NCBI GenBank assembly: GCA_937901105.1
Contig: CALCHD010000211.1
Span: 1-13,978, forward strand
DNA length: 13,978 bases
DNA from: an uncultured Bacteroidales bacterium
Lineage (GTDB): Bacteria; Bacteroidota; Bacteroidia; Bacteroidales; UBA932
Direction: 5' to 3'
Part shown: positions 1 to 6,850 of the stretch, in pieces
Layout: the number at the start of each line of letters is the position of its first letter
Position numbering within the stretch: position 1 is the first letter of the stretch
Position numbers and translations under genes: made by a program
Notes under the pieces: generated by a model
What the model saw: only the letters and a program-made list of their open reading frames with translations
Database searches by the model: none
What the model was told of the DNA's origin: nothing

Positions 1-939
1 TTTGAAGAACTCGTCCTGCAACTCCTCTTTGCCTGGAGCCATTACGAAACATACGTTCATTAGTGAACGGTCCTCTTTAGCAGCTGTTCCTACGAACAAT
101 GGGTTTCTGTCAATCTCGTTGTAAAGGATCTCTGCTTTCTCCTTGTTCATTTTGTACATAGCCTCTACACCGCCCTGCTCTTTAACCCATTTAAGAGTCT
201 CGTGCATTACAAAGATAGGGAATACTGGAGGGGTGTTGAACATAGATCTGTTTTTAGCCTCCTCTGTGTAGTGTGAACGGTAGTCAACCATAGTCTGTAG
301 AGGACGGCCAACTTTGCCAAGAAGGTCTTTGCGTACTATAACGAAAGTTACACCTGCAGGACCAACGTTTTTCTGTGCACCACCGTAGATCATGCCGTAT
401 TTGGTTACATCTACAGGACGGCTCATAATGTCAGATGACATATCAGCAACCAAAGTTACAGGAGAATCAATGTCCTCGTGCATCTCTGTACCGTAGATGG
501 TATTGTTGGTTGTGATATGGAAGTAGTCTGCATCTGTAGGGATGGTATATCCTTTTGGAATGTACGAGTAAGTCTTGTCCTCTGAAGAAGCCACAATCTC
601 AACCTCGCCGTAGAATTTAGCCTCTTTAGCAGCTTTTTTAGCCCAAACACCTGTCTGAAGGTATGCAGCCTTTGTTTTTAACAAGTTTGCAGGAACCTCA
701 AAGAACTGGGTTGAAGCACCGCCGCCAAGGAACATTACAGCGTAATCTTCTGGAATGTTCAAAAGTTCTCTCCATAGCTGCTCTGTCTCAGCCATAATTC
801 TCTCCCAGCCTGGAGTACGGTGAGAAATCTCAAGGATACCGATACCGGTGTTGTCAAAATCTCTGATAGCCTCAATAGCGCTCTCAATAGCCTGCTTTGG
901 CAATACGCAAGGGCCTGCGTTGAAGTTATATGCTTTCAT
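1..939 (-). CDS. serC: Phosphoserine aminotransferase, 3' part outside window
   Basis: This is a PLP-dependent aminotransferase that makes 3-phosphoserine from 3-phosphohydroxypyruvate and glutamate, the second step of serine synthesis; the same family can also act in the pyridoxine pathway. The first 313 codons are present and the frame stays open to the window edge; the family is usually about 355-365 residues, so roughly 45 are missing. The start MKAYNFNAGP with the following CVLP is the typical N-terminus. Visible motifs are GGGAST (72-77, cofactor phosphate region), ADMSSD (165-170, with Asp166 likely pairing with the pyridine nitrogen) and YGGAQKNVGPAG (185-196), where Lys190 is the expected Schiff-base lysine. 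The ATG lies 67 bases after the pyrI stop in an A-rich leader and has a candidate promoter of its own. In Bacteroidota serA often follows, but that would lie outside the window. Identification is very secure. Confidence 0.97.
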   Translation of the reverse strand, partial: MKAYNFNAGPCVLPKQAIESAIEAIRDFDNTGIGILEISHRTPGWERIMAETEQLWRELLNIPEDYAVMFLGGGASTQFFEVPANLLKTKAAYLQTGVWAKKAAKEAKFYGEVEIVASSEDKTYSYIPKGYTIPTDADYFHITTNNTIYGTEMHEDIDSPVTLVADMSSDIMSRPVDVTKYGMIYGGAQKNVGPAGVTFVIVRKDLLGKVGRPLQTMVDYRSHYTEEAKNRSMFNTPPVFPIFVMHETLKWVKEQGGVEAMYKMNKEKAEILYNEIDRNPLFVGTAAKEDRSLMNVCFVMAPGKEELQDEFFK

Positions 940-987
940 ATTGTTGTATTTTTTATTATGTTTTTTATGAATTTTTAACCATTTTTT

Positions 988-995
988 CAAAGATA
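988..995 (-). promoter_or_regulatory. Candidate -7 promoter element for serC
   Basis: On the minus strand this reads TATCTTTG, a full match to the Bacteroidota -7 consensus TAnnTTTG, 48 bases upstream of the serC ATG. I see no convincing TTTG element at the expected distance upstream, so this is a half-site call. If it is real, serC can be transcribed independently of pyrBI. Confidence 0.45.
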
Positions 996-1006
996 GCAAA
1001 TAAATG

Positions 1007-1480
1007 CTAATTCTCTGATATTATTTTCATATTCTCCGAGCTGGTGTTCTTTTCGCAGTAGCGGCAGTGCAGCTTGAGAGTGCCGTCCTCGTAGGTTGTG
1101 GTGAACTTTGTGGTGATAGGCTGGTGGTTGGTGATGCATTTTGGATTTGCACACTTCACAATGCCTGAAATTTCGTCGGGAACACGGATAACCTTCTTCT
1201 CAATTACCTCAAAGTCCTTGATGATGTTGATTTTTGCATCAGGTGCAACAAGGGCAACCTTGTTGATCTCTGTCTCCTCAAAGTATCTGTCAGTCACTTT
1301 GATGATTGCTTTCTTGCCAAGCCTCTGGCTTTCAAGGTTCATTCCGAATGTTACCTGGTTTGCGCAGTCTTTCAGGCCAAGGATGCTGATTACTTTAAAA
1401 AGCTGGCCTGCAGGTATATGGTCTAGTACGGTACCATTCTTGATGGCACTTACTTTCAATTCTTTTCCTCCTTTTTCCAT
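1007..1480 (-). CDS. pyrI: Aspartate carbamoyltransferase regulatory chain PyrI
   Basis: This is the regulatory subunit of aspartate carbamoyltransferase, which binds ATP or CTP and joins catalytic trimers into the allosteric holoenzyme. It has 157 residues, close to the E. coli chain (about 153). The N-terminal nucleotide-binding part holds GTVLDHIPAG (16-25), matching the E. coli GTVIDHIPA segment whose Asp and His contact the nucleotide; Lys56, Lys61 and Lys95/96 lie where effector-binding lysines are expected. The C-terminal zinc domain has four cysteines in the right spacing, CANPKC (Cys110, Cys115) and CRYC (Cys139, Cys142), which bind zinc and form the contact with PyrB. It starts 25 bases after the pyrB stop, in the usual pyrB-pyrI order. 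I see no leader-peptide attenuator like the one in E. coli pyrBI. Feedback control by CTP is inferred from the conserved residues. Confidence 0.97.
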   Translation of the reverse strand: MEKGGKELKVSAIKNGTVLDHIPAGQLFKVISILGLKDCANQVTFGMNLESQRLGKKAIIKVTDRYFEETEINKVALVAPDAKINIIKDFEVIEKKVIRVPDEISGIVKCANPKCITNHQPITTKFTTTYEDGTLKLHCRYCEKNTSSENMKIISEN

Positions 1481-1505
1481 AACAGTCTTTTTTTAATCCC
1501 GATAA

Positions 1506-2411
1506 TTATTTGTAACCCAACAGATAAGAAATGATTGCCATTCTGGCGTAAACGCCGTTTTCAGCCTGTTTGAAGTAGTATGCATGCTTTGTGTCATCTA
1601 CATCCTGGGCAATCTCTGTAATTCTTGGAAGCGGGTGAAGGATCTTCATGTTGTCCTTTGCGCCGCCCAACATTGAAGCGGTAAGGTTGTATGTGTTCTT
1701 TACCTTCTCGTACTCCATAGGGTCTGTGAAGCGCTCCTGCTGTACACGGGTCATGTAAAGGATGTCGCAGTCATTGAGGCTTCCCTCTAGGTCTCTGGTC
1801 TCGGTGTAAGGGATTCCTTTTGCGTTAAGGAAGTCCTTGTACTCTTGAGGCATCTTAAGCTCGTCGGGAGCAGTGAATGTGAAATCAGGGTTGAAGTGGG
1901 ACATTGCCTGTAGCAGCGAGTGCACTGTTCGGCCGTATTTTAGGTCTCCAACCATGTTTATCTTAAGGTTGTTCAGCGTGCCTTGGGTCTGGCGGATAGT
2001 GAAAAGGTCCAGCATAGTTTGTGAAGGGTGCTGGTTGGCGCCGTCGCCTGCGTTGATTACAGGTACCGAAGCCACCTCTGACGCATATCTTGCAGCTCCC
2101 TCAAGAGGGTGTCTCATTACAATCAGGTCTACGTAGTTGGAAACCATCTTGATGGTATCCTTAAGGGTTTCACCTTTGCTTACGCTGGTGTTTCCTGCGT
2201 CCGAGAATCCGATGACTCTTGCGCCAAGCCTGTTGGCGGCGGTCTCAAAGCTCAAGCGGGTTCTTGTAGAAGGCTCAAAGAAAAGGGTTGCAATCACCTT
2301 GTCCCTGAGGATAGGCTGTACCTTGTTCTTCTCAAATTCCTGTGCTACATCCAAAACGTGCAGCATCTCTTCCTTTGAAAAATCGTGGATGGAAATTAGA
2401 CTTTTAGGCAT
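1506..2411 (-). CDS. pyrB: Aspartate carbamoyltransferase catalytic chain PyrB
   Basis: This enzyme condenses carbamoyl phosphate with L-aspartate to give N-carbamoyl-aspartate, the first committed step of pyrimidine synthesis, in the cytoplasm. Its 301 residues are a normal length. The carbamoyl-phosphate site is clear: FFEPSTRTRLSFE (44-56, STRTR at 48-52). SVSKGE (76-81) supplies the serine and lysine that reach in from the neighbouring subunit. HPLEG begins at His101, GDGANQHPSQ is at 122-131, and the aspartate-domain segments GDLKYGRTVHSL (155-166) and HPLPRITEI (259-267) are intact. It follows the YigZ-family gene by 12 bases and precedes pyrI by 25, so the three are probably one transcript. 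No catalytic residue appears to be missing. Confidence 0.98.
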   Translation of the reverse strand: MPKSLISIHDFSKEEMLHVLDVAQEFEKNKVQPILRDKVIATLFFEPSTRTRLSFETAANRLGARVIGFSDAGNTSVSKGETLKDTIKMVSNYVDLIVMRHPLEGAARYASEVASVPVINAGDGANQHPSQTMLDLFTIRQTQGTLNNLKINMVGDLKYGRTVHSLLQAMSHFNPDFTFTAPDELKMPQEYKDFLNAKGIPYTETRDLEGSLNDCDILYMTRVQQERFTDPMEYEKVKNTYNLTASMLGGAKDNMKILHPLPRITEIAQDVDDTKHAYYFKQAENGVYARMAIISYLLGYK

Positions 2412-2423
2412 ATGTCGTAAAAT

Positions 2424-3083
2424 TTAAATGTTTTCTTCTTCTTGTTCCTGGCCAGACTGCGGCTCAATCTTTTCAATCCTGCACCCCTCAAGCTTGTCGA
2501 ACGCATCCAGGAATGTGTCAATAAGGGCGAGCCTTACATCTACCCTCAAGGAGCAGTTAAGGTCAAACTGCTGGTTGGTTGGTGAAAGCCCAAGGTCCTT
2601 GAGCCTTTTCATCACTGCATTCATCTGCAGGTAATCGAAAATTATATTGAACGGTTCTGTTGCAATCTTCTCTATGATTGTGGCATTTGCAATGGCATCT
2701 GCGGTGGAGGTCTTGTAGGCCCTTATGAGTCCGGGCACTCCAAGCTTGATGCCTCCAAAATATCTCACTACCACTACAAGTATGTCGCTGAGCTCTGCGG
2801 AAAGGATCTGGCCGTAGATGGGCCTTCCTGCTGTAGATGAGGGCTCTCCGTCATCATTCATTCTCCATGTGGCTCCAGTATGCCCAAGACGGTAGGCATA
2901 GCAATGGTGCCGGGCATCATAATATTCCTTTTTCAGCCCCTGTATTATCTCCTTTATCTGCTCTTCTGTTGTTACGGGATACGCAAAAGCGAGAAACTTG
3001 CTTCCATTGTCCTTGAAAAGGCCTGTTGAAAGCTCTGAAATGCTTTTAAAACAATCTGAAACGGGTGTTTTCCTAGTATCCAT
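2424..3083 (-). CDS. YigZ/IMPACT family protein (UPF0029)
   Basis: This 219-residue protein belongs to the YigZ/IMPACT family. The N-terminal IMPACT domain (about 15-130) contains the signature blocks DDGEPSSTAGRPI (77-89) and VVRYFGGIKLGVPGLIRAY (105-123). The C-terminal part (about 140-205) fits the small ferredoxin-like DUF1949 domain usual in bacterial members. The last residues are a Gln/Glu-rich acidic tail. Eukaryotic IMPACT regulates the Gcn2 kinase; the bacterial role is not settled, with RNA or nucleotide binding suggested for the fold. Here it is the first gene of a probable yigZ-pyrB-pyrI transcript, and its stop lies 12 bases before the pyrB ATG. The start ATG faces the next gene across a 95-base divergent gap. 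Family assignment is secure; function is not. Confidence 0.93.
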   Translation of the reverse strand: MDTRKTPVSDCFKSISELSTGLFKDNGSKFLAFAYPVTTEEQIKEIIQGLKKEYYDARHHCYAYRLGHTGATWRMNDDGEPSSTAGRPIYGQILSAELSDILVVVVRYFGGIKLGVPGLIRAYKTSTADAIANATIIEKIATEPFNIIFDYLQMNAVMKRLKDLGLSPTNQQFDLNCSLRVDVRLALIDTFLDAFDKLEGCRIEKIEPQSGQEQEEENI

Positions 3084-3143
3084 ACTAAAGCGTAAAGATA
3101 GTCAAAAAAATGTTTTTTCGGTCCTAAATAGAGAAAAATATTG

Positions 3144-3151
3144 TATCTTTG
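3144..3151 (+). promoter_or_regulatory. Candidate -7 promoter element for the PRiA4-like gene and miaA
   Basis: TATCTTTG matches the Bacteroidota -7 consensus TAnnTTTG exactly and lies 27 bases upstream of the ATG at 3179. A T-rich run ending TTCG (3117-3120), 23 bases upstream, is an imperfect candidate for the -33 TTTG element. The site sits in the 95-base divergent gap shared with the YigZ-family gene. Confidence 0.55.
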
Positions 3152-3178
3152 AAGTGCTAACACGTTAAATTTCCAAAC

Positions 3179-3670
3179 ATGATATACAAGTACAAAGCAT
3201 CTATACCTGGAAGTAAAGTTTTTATGAGGGAATATGAGGTGAGAGGAGAGACTTCCCTTTACAAGTTCCATGATTTTTTGCAGAATGACCTTGAGTTCTC
3301 TCCAGACCAGATGGTAGCCTTCAGAGGCTTGGATGAAGGAGAAAAATTCAGGAGCGAGTATGGCCTGTTTGATATGGGTGACGGCTCTATGGATATGGTA
3401 ACTGTAGAGAAAACTGTAAAGAAAGGTGAAGTTAACCTGTTGTATGTGTTTGACTTGAGGAAAGACAGAGTTATCAAGCTTGCTCTTATGGGAGAAGTGG
3501 AGGAATCCAGAAGGGCTTCATATCCAAGACTTGTAGCAGAGAAGGGCCGCAATCCGGAGCAGTTTGCCAACGGATACGATGATATGGACCAGTATGCGGA
3601 GCCTTCAATGGATGCCAATGAGGATGACTCATCATTCATGGATGACGAATTGCCGGAGGGTGAGGAGTAG
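3179..3670 (+). CDS. PRiA4 ORF-3-like acidic protein, function unknown
   Basis: This 163-residue protein resembles the Bacteroidota branch of the plasmid pRiA4b ORF-3-like family, sometimes labelled IS1096 TnpR-like. The features behind that call are an N-terminal beta strand (MIYKYKASIPGSKVFMREYE), a helix SLYKFHDFLQNDLEF (26-40) followed by PDQMVAF, and a late strand block VNLLYVFDLRKDRVIKLAL (85-103). The last 35 residues are strongly acidic (DDMD, DANEDDSSFMDDE, EGEE) and probably disordered. No signal peptide, membrane segment or catalytic motif is visible. Despite the transposon-derived name, no mobile-element structure surrounds it; it ends 6 bases before miaA and is probably co-transcribed and translationally linked with it. 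The biochemical role is unknown, and the family assignment rests on remembered pattern only. Confidence 0.75.
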   Translation: MIYKYKASIPGSKVFMREYEVRGETSLYKFHDFLQNDLEFSPDQMVAFRGLDEGEKFRSEYGLFDMGDGSMDMVTVEKTVKKGEVNLLYVFDLRKDRVIKLALMGEVEESRRASYPRLVAEKGRNPEQFANGYDDMDQYAEPSMDANEDDSSFMDDELPEGEE

Positions 3671-3676
3671 CACAGG

Positions 3677-4543
3677 ATGCAGAAGGAGCTTACAATCATA
3701 TTGGGCCCTACAGGTGTGGGGAAGACAGATTATTCCATTGAATTGGCAAAGGAGTATTCTTCTCCCATCATAAACTGTGATTCCCGACAGATTTACAAAG
3801 AGATGAACATAGGTACCGCATCGCCTTCTCCAGAGCAGCTGGAGGCGGTGCGGCATTATTTTATACACTCACACAGTGTAACCCGGTACTATACCGCCGG
3901 CCTCTATGAACTGGAGGCGATGGCTCTCCTTGAGGAGCTTTTCAAAACCCATGACAGACTTGTTATGGTGGGTGGCAGCGGAATGTATATAGATGCCCTC
4001 TGCAACGGCCTGGACGATTTTCCCCCTGCAGATTTGCAACTTAGGGATTCCCTTATGAAGAGGCTTGAGACAGAAGGTATAGAATCGTTGCGCAACGAAT
4101 TGAGAGTTGTAGACAGAGCCTCTTATGATACAATTGACATTGCCAATCCGCAGAGGGTGGTAAGGGCTTTGGAGGTGACATTGCAGACCGGCAGGAAATT
4201 CTCGGACTGGAAGAGCGCTCCTAAAAAAGTGCGCCCGTTTGCAATCCGCAAGATTGGAATCAACCGCAGCAGGGAGGAACTTTACGGGAGGATAAACAGA
4301 AGGGTAGACATTATGATGGAGCAGGGGCTCCTTGCTGAAGTTCAGGGCCTTGTGCAATACAGGGATCTCCCTGCACTCAAGACTGTAGGCTACAGGGAGA
4401 TCTTTGATTATTTTGATGGCGTCCACTCACTGGAGACCGCCGTAGAGCTCATCAAGCGCAACTCCCGCCACTATGCCAAGAAGCAGCTCACTTATTGGGG
4501 GAGGGATAAAGAAATAGAGTGGAAGGATTTTTCCACTCTATAG
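3677..4543 (+). CDS. miaA: tRNA dimethylallyltransferase MiaA
   Basis: MiaA transfers a dimethylallyl group to N6 of A37 in tRNAs that read codons starting with U, which stabilises codon-anticodon pairing. The 288 residues are slightly short against the usual 300-316 but complete. The P-loop is GPTGVGKT (10-17). DSRQIY (35-40) carries the likely catalytic Asp35, followed by NIGTASPSPEQL (44-55). VGGSGMY (98-104) is the third family block, and the C-terminal region holds RNSRHYAKKQLTYW, the usual end of the tRNA-binding domain. The ATG is 6 bases after the preceding stop, with GAGGAG (3662-3667) 9 bases upstream as a possible ribosome binding site. The last eleven codons lie largely inside a perfect inverted repeat that overlaps the stop codon. 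The gene converges with recQ, leaving 15 bases between stops. Confidence 0.97.
   Translation: MQKELTIILGPTGVGKTDYSIELAKEYSSPIINCDSRQIYKEMNIGTASPSPEQLEAVRHYFIHSHSVTRYYTAGLYELEAMALLEELFKTHDRLVMVGGSGMYIDALCNGLDDFPPADLQLRDSLMKRLETEGIESLRNELRVVDRASYDTIDIANPQRVVRALEVTLQTGRKFSDWKSAPKKVRPFAIRKIGINRSREELYGRINRRVDIMMEQGLLAEVQGLVQYRDLPALKTVGYREIFDYFDGVHSLETAVELIKRNSRHYAKKQLTYWGRDKEIEWKDFSTL
4506..4541 (-). terminator. Intrinsic terminator of recQ, inside the end of miaA
   Basis: A perfect 11-base-pair inverted repeat (arms 4514-4524 and 4531-4541) has a 6-base loop. Read on the minus strand it is followed by TTTCTTTATC, a U-rich tract, so it is oriented to stop recQ transcripts. Read on the plus strand the sequence after the stem is not T-rich, so termination of miaA there would be weaker. 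The right arm includes the first base of the miaA stop codon. Confidence 0.7.
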
Positions 4544-4558
4544 CTTAAGATTCATTCT

Positions 4559-6760
4559 CTAGTTGCCCAATTCTGAAAGGAATTTGATTCTGATGAGTCT
4601 TACCTCTTCTTCTGTGTAGTCAGGGCCAAGGGCTTTCATGGCTTCGTTTACGGAATCTGAAGTTGCCTCCTCCTTGAAGTATTCGTATATCTCGTCAACC
4701 TTGTCTTCATCTATTATCATACGGATGTAGTAATCTATGTTTATCTTGGTGCCGGCTCCTACGATTGCCTCAAGCTCGTCATAAACCTGTTCAAGTTCAA
4801 GGTGCTTCGCATCAGCTATCTCATCCAATGGAATCTTCTTGTCTACACTCTGGATGATATATACTTTGTTGAGCGATTTGTTGGCCACCGATTTTACTAC
4901 AAGGTCGGTAGGGCGGTCAATCTCGTTCTCCTCCACATATTTTGCAATAAGTGCAATGAACTCTTTTCCAAACTTGCGGGCCTTGCCTTCTCCTACACCC
5001 TGGCAGTTCTTCAGCTCGTCTATAGTTGTAGGGTACATCGTAGACATGTCTTCTAGAGAAGGGTCTCCAAAGATCACGAATGCAGGCAGCTTGAGCTTTT
5101 TTGACAGCGAGTGCCTTACATCCTTCAGCATTGCCAGCAGGGCAGGGTCGCCTGCGCCGCTCTGGTGCTTGCCGGTGCCTATTACTGTAACATCGTCATC
5201 ATCATCTGTGTTTACAAACTCACGGTCTTCAGTGAGCATTATTGAATGTGGACTGGCAAGGAATCCAAGCCCTTTTTCTGTTGCAGAGATAAGGCCATAT
5301 TTTTCCACATCCTTATACAGATACTGTGATACAAGGGCCTGACGGATCACTGCAAGCCAGAAACGGCTCTCTTTGCCAGGGATGACTCCAAACCACTCCA
5401 GTTCGTTATGGTGGTATGATTTGATAATGGAGTTGTTTACTCCTCCAAGAATGTTTGCAAGGTGGTCTGCCTTGAAGTTCTCCTTTATGCCGGTAACCAG
5501 CTCAAGCACTGTTGTAAGATATTCCTTGCCCTCAAACTGTTTTTTAGGGTACAGGCAGTTGTCGCAGTTGCCGCAATTCTCCAGGGTGTACTGCTCTCCA
5601 AAATAGTTGAGCAGTGTCTTGCGGCGGCACTGGTTTGATTCTGCGTATGCGATTGTGTCGTTTATCAGCTGTTTTCCAATCTCCTGCTCTGCTACAGGCT
5701 TGCTCTGCATGAACTTCTCCAGCTTCTGGATATCCTTGTAGCTGTAGAATGTTATGCACTGGCCTTCCCCTCCGTCCCTGCCTGCGCGGCCGGTCTCCTG
5801 ATAGTAGCCCTCAAGGCTTTTTGGTATATTGTAATGGATCACAAACCTTACATCCGGCTTGTCAATGCCCATTCCAAATGCTATGGTTGCAACAATTACG
5901 TCAACCTCTTCCATCAGGAAAAGGTCCTGGTTGCCGGAACGGGTTGCGGCGTCCAGGCCGGCATGGTATGGACGGGCCTTTATGCCGTTTACGTTAAGCA
6001 GCTCTGCCAGCTCCTCTACTTTCTTGCGGCTCAAGCAGTATATGATGCCAGATTTTCCGGGGTTGGCCTTGATGAACTTGATAATCTCCTTTTCAGTGTT
6101 CACTTTTGGCCTCATCTCATAGTACAGGTTCTCCCTGTTGAAAGAGGATTTGAACACTTTGGCTTCTGACATTCCAAGGTTCTTCTGTATGTCTGACTGC
6201 ACTTTAGGGGTGGCAGTTGCAGTAAGGGCTATGATTGGAGCTTTCCCTATTTCATTTACTATTGGCTGTATCTTGCGGTACTCCGGACGGAAATCGTGTC
6301 CCCACTCAGAGATACAGTGAGCCTCATCAACTGCGTAGAACGAGATCTTGCACTGCCTGAGCAGCTGGATATTCTCCTCTTTTGTGAGAGATTCCGGAGC
6401 TACGTACAGCAGTTTGGTAACACCGCTCAACAGGTCATCCTTAACCTCCTGCAGCTGTGTCTTGTTCAGCGAGGAGTTGAGGAAGTGGGCAACGCCGTCC
6501 TGGTTTGCAACAAATCCGCGGATGGCATCTACCTGGTTCTTCATGAGCGCTATCAGTGGAGAGATTACAATAGCGGTTCCAGGCATAACCAAGGCAGGCA
6601 GCTGGTAGCATAATGACTTGCCACCGCCTGTAGGCATGAGGACAAATGTGTTGTTTCCCTCTATAAGGTGCCTTATTATTGCTTCCTGGTCTCCTTTGAA
6701 TGAGTCAAACCCGAAAAACTCCTTTAATTTTTCGTGCAAGATTTCTGATGTTACCTGCAT
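4559..6760 (-). CDS. recQ: ATP-dependent DNA helicase RecQ
   Basis: RecQ is a 3'-5' DNA helicase that works in recombination and in repair of stalled forks. The 733 residues match the long Bacteroidota form. In order: motif 0 FFGFDSFKGDQ (15-25); Walker A PTGGGKS (43-49); the DEAH box (145-148) within VDEAHCISEWGHDFRP; motif III ALTATAT (178-184); ATIAFGMGIDKPDVRFVIHY (291-310); and motif VI QETGRAGRDG (321-330). Zinc cysteines are Cys378, Cys396, Cys399 and Cys402. A winged-helix RQC domain spans about 411-505, then an acidic linker with five consecutive Asp (519-523), an HRDC domain (about 538-612), and a C-terminal extension (about 620-733) that fits a helicase helix-turn-helix domain. The gene is monocistronic, convergent with miaA and divergent from kdsD. 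All helicase motifs are intact. Confidence 0.97.
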   Translation of the reverse strand: MQVTSEILHEKLKEFFGFDSFKGDQEAIIRHLIEGNNTFVLMPTGGGKSLCYQLPALVMPGTAIVISPLIALMKNQVDAIRGFVANQDGVAHFLNSSLNKTQLQEVKDDLLSGVTKLLYVAPESLTKEENIQLLRQCKISFYAVDEAHCISEWGHDFRPEYRKIQPIVNEIGKAPIIALTATATPKVQSDIQKNLGMSEAKVFKSSFNRENLYYEMRPKVNTEKEIIKFIKANPGKSGIIYCLSRKKVEELAELLNVNGIKARPYHAGLDAATRSGNQDLFLMEEVDVIVATIAFGMGIDKPDVRFVIHYNIPKSLEGYYQETGRAGRDGGEGQCITFYSYKDIQKLEKFMQSKPVAEQEIGKQLINDTIAYAESNQCRRKTLLNYFGEQYTLENCGNCDNCLYPKKQFEGKEYLTTVLELVTGIKENFKADHLANILGGVNNSIIKSYHHNELEWFGVIPGKESRFWLAVIRQALVSQYLYKDVEKYGLISATEKGLGFLASPHSIMLTEDREFVNTDDDDDVTVIGTGKHQSGAGDPALLAMLKDVRHSLSKKLKLPAFVIFGDPSLEDMSTMYPTTIDELKNCQGVGEGKARKFGKEFIALIAKYVEENEIDRPTDLVVKSVANKSLNKVYIIQSVDKKIPLDEIADAKHLELEQVYDELEAIVGAGTKINIDYYIRMIIDEDKVDEIYEYFKEEATSDSVNEAMKALGPDYTEEEVRLIRIKFLSELGN

Positions 6761-6800
6761 AGTAATACAAAAATAAATAGGGTGAAGTCTCTTTTTTCGT

Positions 6801-6808
6801 TACCTTTG
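6801..6808 (+). promoter_or_regulatory. Candidate -7 promoter element for kdsD
   Basis: TACCTTTG matches TAnnTTTG and lies 42 bases upstream of the kdsD ATG, within the 90-base gap shared with divergent recQ. No clear TTTG lies 17-23 bases upstream. Confidence 0.45.
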
Positions 6809-6850
6809 TGCCTCTAAGTTACCCATTAGTTTATTTTCTGCAAAATTTTT

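Noticed and set aside
456..650. Possible small minus-strand gene within serC, encoding a basic 64-residue peptide
   Set aside because: It lies in another frame of serC, whose motifs are intact throughout; the peptide has no recognisable feature.
994..1009. Short inverted repeat TAGCA/TGCTA at the end of pyrI as a terminator
   Set aside because: The stem is only 5 bp, AT-rich and not followed by a solid U-tract, so it is unlikely to stop transcription.
3093..3100. TATCTTTA on the minus strand, 9 bases before the YigZ-family ATG, as a promoter for that operon
   Set aside because: It fails the last consensus base and has no TTTG at the proper distance; the promoter of this operon remains unplaced.
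3179..3670. Insertion element remnant, based on the TnpR/IS1096-like family name
   Set aside because: No transposase, terminal inverted repeats or target duplication is visible, and the gene fits tightly into a unit with miaA.
6768..6775. TATTTTTG on the minus strand, only 7 bases before the recQ ATG, suggesting a nearly leaderless recQ mRNA
   Set aside because: The motif is a low-complexity T-run in AT-rich DNA and has no -33 partner; too weak to call a promoter.
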